Shown one piece after another: positions 25,373 through 35,145 of a stretch of DNA of 64,000 bases. The notes under the pieces are model-generated. The model made no database searches and was not told the DNA's origin. It saw only the letters and a list, made by a program, of their open reading frames with translations. The position numbers were made by a program, and so were the translations under genes. This DNA comes from Treponema pectinovorum (GTDB lineage Bacteria; Spirochaetota; Spirochaetia; Treponematales; Treponemataceae). Positions within the stretch are counted from its first letter, which is position 1, and every line of letters starts with the position of its first letter. The DNA lies in the NCBI RefSeq assembly GCF_900497595.1, contig NZ_UFQO01000001.1:248001-312000 (forward strand), in the 5' to 3' direction.

Positions 25373-28300
25373 CTACAAAAGCGTTTCGAGCTTTTCTTTT
25401 ATGAACTGGCTTTTTTCTTTTAAGCCGATTTTTCCTGTGGATAATATTATCTGATTCGGTTTTTTGCTGTCCAATCTTATTTTTCCTGTGTTTTCTTTTA
25501 TCAGGCGCATTAATTTGTCCAGAGGAATATCTGCTACTCGTCCAAATTCCACTGCAATTTCGCCTTTGTGTTCTTTTAATGTCGTTATGCTCAATTTTTT
25601 TGCGATTATGCGAACTTCTGCAAGGCTCAAAAGACTGTAAACTTCATCTGGAATTGGACCAAATCTGTCTTCAAGTTCATTAAAGAGCCTGTCGAGCTCG
25701 TCTTTTGTCTGAATCGTTGCGACCTTTTTATAGATTTCCATCTTGATTTGAATTGAATGAACGTAACTGTCTGGGATAAATCCTGTATATTCAAGTTCTA
25801 TCAAAGCTTCACTTTGGCTTTCATAATCCTTTTTCGAAGTTAGCCTTTCCACTGCTTCATTCAGCAATTTTACATAAAGTTCAAATCCAACAGAATAAAC
25901 ATCGCCGCTTTGATCTCTTCCTAAGAGATTTCCTGCACCTCGAATTTCCATATCTTTCATCGCAATTTTAAATCCTGCACCCAACTCTGTAAAATCGCTT
26001 ATAACCTGTAGCCTTTTCATTGCAACTTCGGATAAAACCTTGTGTTCTGGATACAAAAGATACGCATACGCTTTTCTGTCGCTTCTTCCGACACGCCCTC
26101 TAAGTTGATAAAGCTGGCTGACTCCATACATATCTGCTCTGTCGATTATTATAGTATTGACGTTTGGAATATCGATTCCGTTTTCTATTATCGTAGTCGC
26201 TATCAAAACATGAAAACCGCCAAGTTTGAACCTGCGGAAAATGTCGTCTAATTCCTCGGCGCTCATTTGACCGTGAGCTATATCTATCATCATTTCTGGA
26301 AGCAATCGCTGAAGTTTTAATCGGATTTCTTCAAGGCTTTCTACCCTATTGTGCAAATAAAAAACTTGACCTCCTCTTTCAACTTCCTGCCTTATCGCTT
26401 TTGCAACCTTTTCTTCGGTATATTCAGAAACTATCGTTTCTATGGGCTTCCTTGTTTGTGGTGGAGTTGTTAAAAGCGACATATCCCTTATTTTTAAAAG
26501 GCTCATGTGAAGTGTTCGCGGAATTGGAGTTGCAGACATCGCAAGGCAGTCGATATTTGCTTTAAGCGATTTTAATTTTTCTTTGTCTTTTACGCCAAAT
26601 CGCTGCTCTTCATCTATTATCATAAGACCTAAATCTTTGAATTTTACGTCTTTTTGAATTATCCTGTGCGTTCCGATTAAAATATCAACTGCTCCGCTTT
26701 CAAGTTCCGAAAGGATCTTTTTTTGTTCTTTTTGAGAAACAAAACGGCTCATGTGTGCAATTTTTACTGGAAAGTTTGAAAACCTTTCTATGCAGGTTTC
26801 GAAATGCTGCTCTGCAAGAATCGTTGTTGGTGCAAGAAAAGCGACTTGTTTTCCGCCCATTACAGCTTTAAAAGCCGCTCGCATTGCAATTTCGGTTTTC
26901 CCAAAACCAACATCCCCACAGATGAGCCTGTCCATCGGTACCGGTTTTTCCATATCGGCTTTTATTTCTTTTGTTACCGTATACTGATCTTCTGTATCTT
27001 CGTAAGGAAAGCTCGCTTCAAAGGCAGTTTGCCACTCATTGTCTTTTTGGAAAGGAAAGCCTCTCGAAGCCTGACGCCTGCTGTATAGGGCAATAAGTTT
27101 TTCTGCCAAATCTTCAACTGCTTTTTTTACCTTGTTTTTTCGATTTTCCCAAGATTTTGAGCCGATTTTATCGAGTTTTGGATTTTCGCCTTCGTTTCCA
27201 ATGTAGCGTTGAACGAGATTTACCTGTTCAATCGGAACAAAGACAAACTCTTCGTCGGCATATTCGAGTTTTATGTAATCGCGTTCGTTGCCCATCGCTT
27301 TTACGCGCTGAATTCCTTTAAATTGAGCGATTCCATAATTTGCATGAACTACAAAATCGCCTTCGTTGAGTTCAACAAAGGTGTCAATCGCTTGGCTTTT
27401 TACATGGCCTAATGATTTTGGAACATATTTTCTTCTTCCAAAAATTTCGTTTTCTTGAATGACGAGTGTTTTAGTTTCTTCGATTCCAAACCCTTGACTT
27501 ATCGCAAACGGGAGGATTGAAATTTCAAAATCTTTTAAAATCTCTTTTATCCTGAGCGACTGATTTGCATTGTCTGCAAAGACTAAAATTTTCCAGCCGT
27601 TTTGAATTAAAGATGCCATCTCTTCTTTTAGATAATTTATGTTTCCAAAAAAACTTCTTCCAGGATTTACAGGAATATGAATTTTATGTGGTGATTTTGT
27701 ATCTTTTTTTTCGATAATTTCGCTGGTTTCATCTTCTGTGCTCGTATGCAAAGTTCTAAAAAAGATAGATTTTTGATGAATAGAAACTACCTCATCAAAA
27801 TCCAGAAGCATTTGTTCAACATCCAAAACAGGAAAAGTCTGCCTTGCAATTCTAAACATTCCGCTGTATTCGCGGTTAAAATTTTCCTGAGCATTTTTTT
27901 GTCTGTCGTAATCAAAGTAAAAAACAGGAGTTTCTTCATCGACATAGTCCAATACGGTGTAGATTTTTTCCCAAAGCACAGGATACAAAAGTTCTTCGCC
28001 TTCTGTCTGACCAAAATCTTTAAGATTTTCTATAAGCTTATCTTTTGCCTTTTGCGCTTCTTCTGTAAGTTTTAAGTGAAGGCTAAAATCTTCGGCATTT
28101 TCAAGTTTTTCGATTAACTGTCTATTCCAAATAACCTCTTTCATCGGAAAAACCAAAAGATTGTCCGCTTCGCCTATTGTAGACTGAGTTTCTGGAGAAA
28201 ATATCTTTATAGTTTCAATTTTTTCAAAATCAAATAAAACTCTGTATGCAAAATCGTTTCCGGGAGTGTATATGTCTAAAACTTCGCCTCGTAAACTAAA

Positions 28301-28963
28301 CTCTCCAGAAAGACTTACGCGAGGAACTTTTGTATAACCTAAATTTGAAAGTTCCTCTGCAATTTTTAAAGGATCTATTTCTTCGCCTTTGTAAAGGCTA
28401 AAGACCAAAGAACGAAGATATTCTGGAGGAGGAACAGGAGATTGAAGTGCTCTTTGTGTAACAAGAAATATTCTTGGCTTTGAAGAAGAAGTTACCTTTC
28501 GTTCTTGAAATACAAGTTTTGAAAGAACTCCAGCGCGCTGGCCAAAAATTACAGAACCAACGTTTGCAGCCCTGTATGGAACAGTTCCCCACCAAGGAAG
28601 AGTAAAAATATCGACATTTTCTTCAAATGCAGTTTTTAAATCTATAGTAAGAGAAAGTGCTTCTTTTTCATCTGGAACTATAAAAACAAAATCCAAACTT
28701 GTAGATATTTTCTTTTGAAGTGGCGATTTACTGTCGCCTTGTGAATAGCGACCTGTTGAAGTATACTGTATGGCGTGAAGTGCATTTTTTTTCGTTTCTT
28801 CAATAAAATTTGCAGCAAAAAATGCGATGGAAGAGCCTTGAAGTCCGCTAAGGTCAACAGGGAAATTTTCGGTTAAAGTTTCACACAAATTTTTTGTAGC
28901 TAAAGAAAAATTATGCCAGTCTTTTATGAGGCTTCCAACTGGATTTGATAATAATGATTTCAT
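25373..28963 (-). CDS. mfd: Transcription-repair coupling factor Mfd
   Basis: The 1196-residue protein has the full Mfd architecture: a UvrB-like N-terminal module, an RNA-polymerase-interacting (CarD-like) domain with GDFVVHANYGIAQFKGI near residue 526, a RecG-like translocase, and a C-terminal TRCF domain. The translocase has Walker A GDVGFGKTE, a DEEQRFG box and the motif VI region QLRGRVGR. Mfd displaces RNA polymerase stalled at lesions and recruits UvrA. The length agrees with the family and no interruption is seen. Confidence 0.98.
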   Translation of the reverse strand: MKSLLSNPVGSLIKDWHNFSLATKNLCETLTENFPVDLSGLQGSSIAFFAANFIEETKKNALHAIQYTSTGRYSQGDSKSPLQKKISTSLDFVFIVPDEKEALSLTIDLKTAFEENVDIFTLPWWGTVPYRAANVGSVIFGQRAGVLSKLVFQERKVTSSSKPRIFLVTQRALQSPVPPPEYLRSLVFSLYKGEEIDPLKIAEELSNLGYTKVPRVSLSGEFSLRGEVLDIYTPGNDFAYRVLFDFEKIETIKIFSPETQSTIGEADNLLVFPMKEVIWNRQLIEKLENAEDFSLHLKLTEEAQKAKDKLIENLKDFGQTEGEELLYPVLWEKIYTVLDYVDEETPVFYFDYDRQKNAQENFNREYSGMFRIARQTFPVLDVEQMLLDFDEVVSIHQKSIFFRTLHTSTEDETSEIIEKKDTKSPHKIHIPVNPGRSFFGNINYLKEEMASLIQNGWKILVFADNANQSLRIKEILKDFEISILPFAISQGFGIEETKTLVIQENEIFGRRKYVPKSLGHVKSQAIDTFVELNEGDFVVHANYGIAQFKGIQRVKAMGNERDYIKLEYADEEFVFVPIEQVNLVQRYIGNEGENPKLDKIGSKSWENRKNKVKKAVEDLAEKLIALYSRRQASRGFPFQKDNEWQTAFEASFPYEDTEDQYTVTKEIKADMEKPVPMDRLICGDVGFGKTEIAMRAAFKAVMGGKQVAFLAPTTILAEQHFETCIERFSNFPVKIAHMSRFVSQKEQKKILSELESGAVDILIGTHRIIQKDVKFKDLGLMIIDEEQRFGVKDKEKLKSLKANIDCLAMSATPIPRTLHMSLLKIRDMSLLTTPPQTRKPIETIVSEYTEEKVAKAIRQEVERGGQVFYLHNRVESLEEIRLKLQRLLPEMMIDIAHGQMSAEELDDIFRRFKLGGFHVLIATTIIENGIDIPNVNTIIIDRADMYGVSQLYQLRGRVGRSDRKAYAYLLYPEHKVLSEVAMKRLQVISDFTELGAGFKIAMKDMEIRGAGNLLGRDQSGDVYSVGFELYVKLLNEAVERLTSKKDYESQSEALIELEYTGFIPDSYVHSIQIKMEIYKKVATIQTKDELDRLFNELEDRFGPIPDEVYSLLSLAEVRIIAKKLSITTLKEHKGEIAVEFGRVADIPLDKLMRLIKENTGKIRLDSKKPNQIILSTGKIGLKEKSQFIKEKLETLL

Positions 28964-29011
28964 TAAATCTGTCCGATAATTAAAGGTATAAGAATGTAAG
29001 GAGACAAGGTT

Positions 29012-29995
29012 TTGAAACGAAGTCTTATAGCGATTATATCGATTTTTGTAGTATTTGCACAGGCAACTTTTGCGCAGAAGATTAGTTCTGCAAACGAAAA
29101 AAATTATTCTTCAGCATCTGTGAATATAAAATTTTATGACAGAACAATGTATTATCCGCAGATGGATAAAGATAATCCAATCTATGTAACCGTATCAATC
29201 GAAAACAAAGGGACAGACACCCTGCGTTTTAAGCTTGCAGATGACAGAGCGTTCAGCCTCGATTTTTCAGCAAAAACAATAAAAAACACAGCGCTTGCAT
29301 CTACAAAGTCTTTAATAATAAAACGCTCGACAAATCAGACAGTTTATTTTAGAGAAATTTCTATTGAGCCGGGCGAAGCGTATTCATTTGTAGAAAACGT
29401 AAAGGATTATATTCTTTTTACAGAACCTTCAATATATTATTTGGAACTTTCTTTTTACCCTGAATTGTATAAATCAAAATATATAGCAATGACATCTAAT
29501 CAACTTAGCTTGGAAATTCGCCCTTCACCTTTTGCAGCATCTTCTTCTTATCTGCCCGTAGAAGCGAAGACTTCTGCAATTTTAAAACCTCAAAGCATAA
29601 GTCCAGATAAAGTTATTGAGCAAACGATAATTGCAAGACAAAAATCTCTTTGGGATCAATATTTTTTATATATGGATATTCAAGAGATGATGTTGAGAAA
29701 TTCAGATCAAAAACGACGATACAATGCAGCGTCTGCCGATGAGCGAGAGCGAATGCTTGAAAATTATAAGGCAGATTTGATGCAGAACAGAATCGATTAC
29801 GATATAGTTGCTGTTCCAGAGCGGTTTTCAATCGAAAATACTTCTTACAGTCAAACAGATGGAATTGTAAGCGTAAAACAGTGGTTTAAATATCCAAACT
29901 TTTATGAAGTAAAACGCTATGTATATAAAGTTCGCCAAAGGGACGGGATCTGGCAGATTTACGATTATTCTGTTACAAATCTCGGTACAGAATAG
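29012..29995 (+). CDS. Exported hypothetical protein of treponemal type
   Basis: The 327-residue protein begins with a signal peptide (a hydrophobic run to about residue 20, cleavage near ATFAQ). The N-terminal third looks like a beta-sandwich (NPIYVTVSIENKGTDTLRF), and the C-terminal part is charged and partly helical, closing with a WQIYDYSVTNLG strand. It starts at a TTG at 29012, supported by AAGGAG eight bases upstream. It opens a plus-strand operon with the next two genes. No function is assigned; a periplasmic or surface role is inferred only from the signal. Confidence 0.7.
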   Translation: MKRSLIAIISIFVVFAQATFAQKISSANEKNYSSASVNIKFYDRTMYYPQMDKDNPIYVTVSIENKGTDTLRFKLADDRAFSLDFSAKTIKNTALASTKSLIIKRSTNQTVYFREISIEPGEAYSFVENVKDYILFTEPSIYYLELSFYPELYKSKYIAMTSNQLSLEIRPSPFAASSSYLPVEAKTSAILKPQSISPDKVIEQTIIARQKSLWDQYFLYMDIQEMMLRNSDQKRRYNAASADERERMLENYKADLMQNRIDYDIVAVPERFSIENTSYSQTDGIVSVKQWFKYPNFYEVKRYVYKVRQRDGIWQIYDYSVTNLGTE

Positions 29996-30004
29996 GGATT
30001 TACG

Positions 30005-30733
30005 ATGAAAGCACTTTTAGTTGCAGAAAGTTCTTTAATCATAGAAGAAGTATCTCAGGTTTTAGAAAAATCCGGCTTTGAAGTTATCGTATACAAGTGG
30101 CTTTTAAAAGCGCTGGATAATATCGAAGAAATTTCGCCTCACATCATAATAATAAGCACAAAGGACTATCCTCGCCACTGGAAGACTTTAACTCAATTTT
30201 CAAGTGCAAATTTTGGTAAAGATAAGTCAGAAGTTGTGCTATATGCAGAAGGCGGTTTAAAAGAAGAAGATGTAGAAAAAGCAAAAGCGTTGAATGTGCT
30301 TGGGATTTTTGAATCGATTGATGAAGAAGGCTTAGAAAAATTAAAACAGATTTTATCAGAATATGGAAATTCAAATTCCACAAAAAATTCTAAAGAAAGG
30401 CAAAATGAGCTTTTAGAAAGCGAAGATATTGCAAACAAATCTTACGATGAGATTCCTTTTGAAGAAAAAGCCTTGCAAATGGAAAAAGATATGTCAGGGC
30501 TTTCCTTTATGTTTATAAATCCAATTTCCAGTTGTGTTGTTACAGGAAAAATTTTGCATTTTCATGAAGATTCTCTGTCTTTTGTGCCAGATTTCCCAAA
30601 TTTCATTGAAAATATTTTGGAAGAATCCCTGATTGAAGATGTTTTTTTATGCAGTGCAGATGAAAAAATTGAAAAAGTTTCTGCTCATTTAAAAAAATAT
30701 GATGAGAATTTTGTCTTGGAGTTATTTTCTTAA
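30005..30733 (+). CDS. Receiver-like protein without the phosphorylation site
   Basis: Residues 1-120 of this 242-residue protein follow the CheY pattern of alternating strands and helices (MKALLVAESSLIIEEVSQVL, then IIIISTKDYP). However, the acidic pocket after strand 1 and the phospho-acceptor aspartate after strand 3 are replaced by E-S-S and S-T-K. It is therefore a pseudo-receiver if the fold is right. The C-terminal region (about 165-242) has a GLSFMFINP start and a compact beta pattern I cannot name. Its stop overlaps the next start (TAATG). Confidence 0.6.
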   Translation: MKALLVAESSLIIEEVSQVLEKSGFEVIVYKWLLKALDNIEEISPHIIIISTKDYPRHWKTLTQFSSANFGKDKSEVVLYAEGGLKEEDVEKAKALNVLGIFESIDEEGLEKLKQILSEYGNSNSTKNSKERQNELLESEDIANKSYDEIPFEEKALQMEKDMSGLSFMFINPISSCVVTGKILHFHEDSLSFVPDFPNFIENILEESLIEDVFLCSADEKIEKVSAHLKKYDENFVLELFS

Positions 30734-31149
30734 TGGCATTAAAATCTCAAAAACCCAAATTTTTTTGTGAAAACTGCGGTGAAGAAGTTCCTAAAGATGC
30801 AAAAATTTGCAAACACTGTGGACGATTCTTTTCAAGCGTAAAGTGTCCTCAATGTGGAGCAAGTGGTAATCCTGAAAAATTTTCAAACGGCTGCCCAGTC
30901 TGTGGTTATTCAGCAGGGATGTCTTCAAATACTGCAAAACAAAAAAAATCTTTTTTTAAAAATAAAAGACCTACTAGAAATGCAAAAAAAGCCCTTCTTT
31001 CTGCGATAGATGAGCGTTACGAAAGCATAAATGGTTTTACTCAAAAACAGTATAATGCAGATGAATCGCTTCCTTGGTGGCTTTATCTTTTAATTTTTAC
31101 AGTTTTATTTGTGGTTCTGATTTTATTTTTTCGATTTTTTTATAATTGA
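30733..31149 (+). CDS. Zinc-ribbon membrane-anchored protein
   Basis: The 138-residue protein carries two zinc ribbons (four C-x2-C pairs, including FFCENCGEEVP and KCPQCGAS), a basic middle region, and one C-terminal membrane helix (about residues 115-136) with a two-residue tail, so the ribbons face the cytoplasm. It is translationally coupled to the preceding pseudo-receiver gene by a one-base stop/start overlap. No specific function is known. Confidence 0.7.
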   Translation: MALKSQKPKFFCENCGEEVPKDAKICKHCGRFFSSVKCPQCGASGNPEKFSNGCPVCGYSAGMSSNTAKQKKSFFKNKRPTRNAKKALLSAIDERYESINGFTQKQYNADESLPWWLYLLIFTVLFVVLILFFRFFYN

Positions 31150-31195
31150 CAGCCAAATAGATTTTTTTGTAAACTGTTCAAACATTTTTATTAAA

Positions 31196-31279
31196 GCCCA
31201 AGTGGCGGAATTGGCAGACGCGCTAGGTTCAGGTCCTAGTGTTCGAAAGGACATAGGGGTTCAAGTCCCCTCTTGGGCA
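31196..31279 (+). tRNA. tRNA-Leu (anticodon CAG)
   Basis: The 84-base class II tRNA has acceptor stem GCCCAAG pairing with CTTGGGC, discriminator A, a GGCAGACGCG-type D-arm, anticodon stem CTAGG/CCTAG with loop TTCAGGT (anticodon CAG), a variable arm, and the T-arm with GTTCAAGTC. The 3' CCA is not encoded. Confidence 0.96.
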
Positions 31280-31300
31280 GCTTTCTTTTGTTTTTTTTTA

Positions 31301-31978
31301 TTAAAAACTTTCAGAGCATTCATAAACCATTTTTTCTTTTGTGCTGGGATTTATGAATTCGATTTTAAATGCTTCAAAATAAAATTTATCGCCCTTTTTT
31401 GCTTTAGGATTGTATAGAGGATCTCCTTTTATGCAAAATCCAGAGCTTGCCAAATGAACCCGTACTTGATGGCGAAATCCTCTTTCAATACAACAGATTG
31501 CATTTTTTCCTTCAATTTCAACTTTTGTGGTATATATTTTTTTCCCAGCTTTTTTTTGGGAAGCAGGATTTGAATCTTCAAAGACGGCCATAACTTTGCT
31601 GCCTTTAGGTCCAAAAGTTCTAAATCTTGAAGAGATTGTAAACTTTCGATTTTGTACTTCGCCTTCGTATTCAACTATTGCTCGATAATATTTTATGAAT
31701 CTGCCAGTTTCTTGCTGTTCTTGAATTTCTTCATAGGCTTTTTGAGTTGAGGCAATCAGCAAAAGCCCAGATGTCGCATTGTCTATCCTGTGCAAAAGTC
31801 CATGTTCAACTTCTTTTTTCCCTTTTACATTTTTTAATTCTGGAAAAAGATTTATTGCCTGTGTCAATGCGCTGTCATCACCGTGTTTTAAAGGTGCGCT
31901 TGCTAGTGAACTTTGTTTATAAATAACTGCAAAAGGATGAGTTGAATCTGGCGACTGGATTATCTTTATTTTTGCCAT
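31301..31978 (-). CDS. RluA-family pseudouridine synthase without S4 domain
   Basis: The 225-residue catalytic core carries HGLLHRIDNATSGLLL at residues 58-73, where the aspartate of H-R-I-D is the catalytic residue of the RluA family, and GFRHQVRVHLAS near residue 181. There is no S4 RNA-binding domain. It follows the S4-containing paralogue with a 13-base overlap. The target uridine cannot be predicted. Convergent with the tRNA-Leu gene, ending 21 bases from it. Confidence 0.9.
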   Translation of the reverse strand: MAKIKIIQSPDSTHPFAVIYKQSSLASAPLKHGDDSALTQAINLFPELKNVKGKKEVEHGLLHRIDNATSGLLLIASTQKAYEEIQEQQETGRFIKYYRAIVEYEGEVQNRKFTISSRFRTFGPKGSKVMAVFEDSNPASQKKAGKKIYTTKVEIEGKNAICCIERGFRHQVRVHLASSGFCIKGDPLYNPKAKKGDKFYFEAFKIEFINPSTKEKMVYECSESF

Positions 31979-33030
31979 TGCCCATAGCCTTTTTTTGCAA
32001 GAAAAAGTTGAATCTTTGGATTTTTTGAAGTTTTTGTAAAAGGAAAATTTCCTTCAATTTTTTCTGGTGGAAGAGATTTTTTTAATGAAGAGTGAAGTTT
32101 TTTTAGAACCTTTTTAAATCTTAGAGGAACTTTTGCATAAAAAGTCTGTATTTCTGTTTTTTCTGGAATTTTTATTTTTAGTTTAAAAGAATGTAACATC
32201 ATAGGTGCATTTCCAAAAAGATTTTCTTTGTTGGATTTTGAATAGATTTTATCGCCAAGAATTGGGCAGCCTAAAAATTTTAGATGAACTCTTATCTGAT
32301 GCGTACGACCTGTGTATATTTTTACTTTTATAAGGCTGTAAGGACCGTAGCAAGCGATGCATTTGAATTTTGAAATTGCAATTTTTCCTTCACCTTCCAA
32401 ATCACAAACTCTAAATTTTTTCCTGTCTCGGCTATCACGCATAATTTTCGTCTTTATAAGACCTTCTCTTACAGGAGGATGTCCTTTGCAAATGCAGATA
32501 TATATTTTTGAAATTTGATTGTGATTTTTAAATTGATTTCCTAAAAATTCTTCAGTTTCTCGATTTTTTGCAGTTATTATGATTCCAGAAGTATCTTTAT
32601 CGAGCCTGTGTACAATTCCAGGGCGTTGAGGTTCTATTATCTGTCCTTTTGTTTTATTTGAAAACGATTTTCTTCCCCAGTGATAAAGAAGTGCATTTAC
32701 AAGAGTTCCGTCCCAATTCCCCGCTGCAGGATGTGTTACCATGTTCACTTTTTTATTCACTACAGTTACATTTTTATCTTCATAGATTATGTCTAATGGA
32801 ATGTCCTGTGGAATTATGTCTGTTGGAATGTTATCTTCCCATTGAACAAAAATCGTGTCGCCTGCTTTTATCTTTGTACTCAATTTTGCATTTTTTGAGT
32901 TTATCAAAATTTCTGTAACGCCGCTTTTTAATTTTGAGCGATTCATTCCATTTTCTAGAGAAGAAAGGTATTTATCCGCTCTTTCATTTAGAGAATAATT
33001 TTCTGGCACTTTTACATCAATAAACGGCAT
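31966..33030 (-). CDS. RluD-like pseudouridine synthase with S4 domain
   Basis: The 354-residue protein has an N-terminal S4 domain (RADKYLSSLENGMNRSKLK), then the RluA catalytic core with GIVHRLDKDTSGI (Asp in H-R-L-D) and GRTHQIRVHLKFLGCP. The basic C-terminal extension after the core is longer than usual. Proteins of this class modify 23S rRNA uridines. The ATG at 33030 is preferred over an upstream ATG at 33045, as it follows a GGAAG. It overlaps the preceding membrane-protein gene. Confidence 0.9.
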   Translation of the reverse strand: MPFIDVKVPENYSLNERADKYLSSLENGMNRSKLKSGVTEILINSKNAKLSTKIKAGDTIFVQWEDNIPTDIIPQDIPLDIIYEDKNVTVVNKKVNMVTHPAAGNWDGTLVNALLYHWGRKSFSNKTKGQIIEPQRPGIVHRLDKDTSGIIITAKNRETEEFLGNQFKNHNQISKIYICICKGHPPVREGLIKTKIMRDSRDRKKFRVCDLEGEGKIAISKFKCIACYGPYSLIKVKIYTGRTHQIRVHLKFLGCPILGDKIYSKSNKENLFGNAPMMLHSFKLKIKIPEKTEIQTFYAKVPLRFKKVLKKLHSSLKKSLPPEKIEGNFPFTKTSKNPKIQLFLAKKGYGQWQK

Positions 33031-33562
33031 CTTCCATTCCATCAATAAAATATTCTTTTTTTGAATTTGTAGGATTTTCTATATCTTCAGTTTCTGATAA
33101 ATCGCTTTCCTCAAATTTAGAAGATTCAGGAGTAAAAGTTTTTTCTTGAGAATTTAATTTAGAAAGCGGGATAACGGTTATGCTTTTTTCGACTTGATTT
33201 TGTTTGTTTTTTGCAATTTTCCTTGTTATCAGGTTTATAAGGAGGTCTGTGAGCCCTAAAGCAAGGCTTGTGCTAACAGCAATCATCATTATCTGCTTTT
33301 GCTGTTCTTGAGTGTAAGATGAAGTGGATTTATCAAGCGGATTATGAAAAGAGCCTTGAACTATAAGCCCATATCCTAAACTTGTCCAAAGAGTTACAAA
33401 AGGCAATGAGCCAAAAGTTATAATCTCTGTTCTTCGTAAATCTTTTGTCCACTGCGGAAAATTTATATCATCATAATTCGTTGAATTTTCGCTGGCAGAA
33501 AAAACTGGCGTAAGCAAAAAAGAGAAAATTAATAAAAAACACACTATAAAGGAATTTTTCAT
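33017..33562 (-). CDS. Exported or membrane hypothetical protein
   Basis: The 181-residue protein has a signal peptide (cleavage near VFSAS), a possible membrane helix near residues 50-65 and another near 93-110. The C-terminal region from residue 120 is hydrophilic, Ser/Glu-rich and probably unstructured. It is coupled by a 4-base overlap to the YggS gene upstream and by 14 bases to the pseudouridine synthase downstream. I do not recognise it beyond a general likeness to small treponemal envelope proteins. Confidence 0.65.
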   Translation of the reverse strand: MKNSFIVCFLLIFSFLLTPVFSASENSTNYDDINFPQWTKDLRRTEIITFGSLPFVTLWTSLGYGLIVQGSFHNPLDKSTSSYTQEQQKQIMMIAVSTSLALGLTDLLINLITRKIAKNKQNQVEKSITVIPLSKLNSQEKTFTPESSKFEESDLSETEDIENPTNSKKEYFIDGMEDAVY

Positions 33563-34239
33563 TTTTGATAATTTCTTTCTCCAAAAATCGCAGTTCCTAT
33601 TCTTACCATTGTAGAGCCTTCTTCAAGGGCAATTTTGTAATCCGAACTCATTCCCATAGAAAGTTCGCTCAAATCGTATTTTGGATATTTTTTCGAAAAT
33701 TCCTCTTGAATCATCTTTAGTTTTCTAAACGCACTGCGAATCAAATCTTTATCTTCTGTAAACGGAGCCATCGTCATAAAACCACGAGGAATTATATGCG
33801 GATACAAAGAATTTTCAAAATTCTTGAATGCGATTTCAATATCTCCTTTTGAATCAAAACCAGCTTTGCTTTCTTCTCCTGTATGAATTTCAAAAAGAAT
33901 CTGGATTTTTTTATCTATTTTTGCACACTGTTTTTCGATTTCATCCAAAAGCTCAATTCTGTCGACGGATTGTATCATCGAAGCGATTTTTACAGCCTGT
34001 TTTATTTTGTTCCGCTGCAAACTTCCAATGATATGAAGTTCAAAACTATAGCCTTTATCTTTAAGTGAAGAAAATTTTTTTTCGGCTTCTTGAATTCTGT
34101 TTTCGCCAAAGACGGTTTGCCCTGCTTCTAACGCTTTTATTATTTCTTCTTCAGGATGAAATTTGCTCACTGCGACGAGTTTTACATTTTTAGGAAGAGT
34201 GCTTTTTATAAAATTTAATCTTTCTTTTATATCGAGCAT
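33559..34239 (-). CDS. YggS/PROSC-family PLP-binding protein
   Basis: The 226-residue protein matches the PLP homeostasis family, with the Schiff-base lysine at about Lys26 (KLVAVSKFHPEE), a FGENRIQEAE motif near residue 69 and the C-terminal LSMGMSSDYKIALEEGSTMVRIG motif, seen as S-M-G-M-S-x-D. The family binds pyridoxal phosphate and affects amino acid and vitamin B6 balance without a known catalytic reaction. It lies in a dense operon between rsmA and a membrane protein gene. Confidence 0.93.
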   Translation of the reverse strand: MLDIKERLNFIKSTLPKNVKLVAVSKFHPEEEIIKALEAGQTVFGENRIQEAEKKFSSLKDKGYSFELHIIGSLQRNKIKQAVKIASMIQSVDRIELLDEIEKQCAKIDKKIQILFEIHTGEESKAGFDSKGDIEIAFKNFENSLYPHIIPRGFMTMAPFTEDKDLIRSAFRKLKMIQEEFSKKYPKYDLSELSMGMSSDYKIALEEGSTMVRIGTAIFGERNYQK

Positions 34240-34244
34240 CGATA

Positions 34245-35123
34245 TTACCTTTTTTTGCTGTCGATTATAACTGAATCAACTGCGTCGGACAATTCTAAAA
34301 GTTTTTCTAGGCAAAGCCTTTCTGCCCTTTCAGAAGGCTCAATATTGCAAAGGGCAAGTGCCTTTTCTGAAAGTTGGGCAGAAATAAATTTTGAAAGATT
34401 ATTTTTTATCGTTTTCCGCCTTAACAAAAAAATCTGCCTTATCATTTTCATAAAAAGTTCTGGGTTTTTACAATTTGGAAAGTCCTCCCTCTTTTTAAAC
34501 AAAACCGCTCTGCTTGTGACATTTGGAACTGGCCAAAAATTTCCACCTGCAAGATCCATTATGGGTTTTATTTCATAGGCCCACTGGCAAAGGACAGTGA
34601 ATGATGAATAATCTTCTGTTGCAGGATTCGCAGTCATCCTCTGTGCAACTTCTTTTTGAATTGTAAAAACTGCCCTTTCAAATCTAAAGCCCTTGTTTAT
34701 GGTATCTGCAATTATTGTGGCCGCAACATTGTAAGGCAGATTTCCAAAAAACCTTTTCGGCATAGGATTTTCTTTTGCATATTTTGTCCAGGTTTTAAGC
34801 ACATCGCCTTCAACAAGATTAAAATGGGAGTTTTTTATATATTCTTCAAAAAAAACAGGCAGAAATCTTGCAAAGCCGTGGTCAATTTCAAAAGCGGTAA
34901 GATTAACACCCCTTTGCAAAAGTTCAAGGCTCATACATCCAAGTCCGGGTCCTACTTCCCAAACATTCATATCTTTTTCAACTTCTAAAGTATCTACAAG
35001 CCGTTTTCGAGCATCTTCATTTACCAAAAAATTTTGTCCAAATTTTTTCTGCATTGCCATGTTGTTTTCTTCTAAAAATTTTTTAAGTGCAGACGGCGAA
35101 TTGTAATCTGGATATGATGGCAT
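34245..35123 (-). CDS. rsmA: 16S rRNA dimethyladenosine transferase RsmA (KsgA)
   Basis: The 292-residue protein has the SAM-binding loop EVGPGLGCMSLELL and the catalytic N-L-P-Y motif (GNLPYNVAATII), with the family's KKFGQNFLVNE start. RsmA dimethylates two adjacent adenines near the 3' end of 16S rRNA. The gene lies 22 bases after the ComEC-like gene ends and 5 bases before the YggS-type gene starts. Confidence 0.96.
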   Translation of the reverse strand: MPSYPDYNSPSALKKFLEENNMAMQKKFGQNFLVNEDARKRLVDTLEVEKDMNVWEVGPGLGCMSLELLQRGVNLTAFEIDHGFARFLPVFFEEYIKNSHFNLVEGDVLKTWTKYAKENPMPKRFFGNLPYNVAATIIADTINKGFRFERAVFTIQKEVAQRMTANPATEDYSSFTVLCQWAYEIKPIMDLAGGNFWPVPNVTSRAVLFKKREDFPNCKNPELFMKMIRQIFLLRRKTIKNNLSKFISAQLSEKALALCNIEPSERAERLCLEKLLELSDAVDSVIIDSKKR

Positions 35124-35145
35124 ATTTTTTCCTGTTTTAGTTGGA

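Noticed and set aside
31202-31417. 71-codon frame starting inside the tRNA-Leu
   Set aside because: It reads across the tRNA and antisense to the end of the pseudouridine synthase gene.
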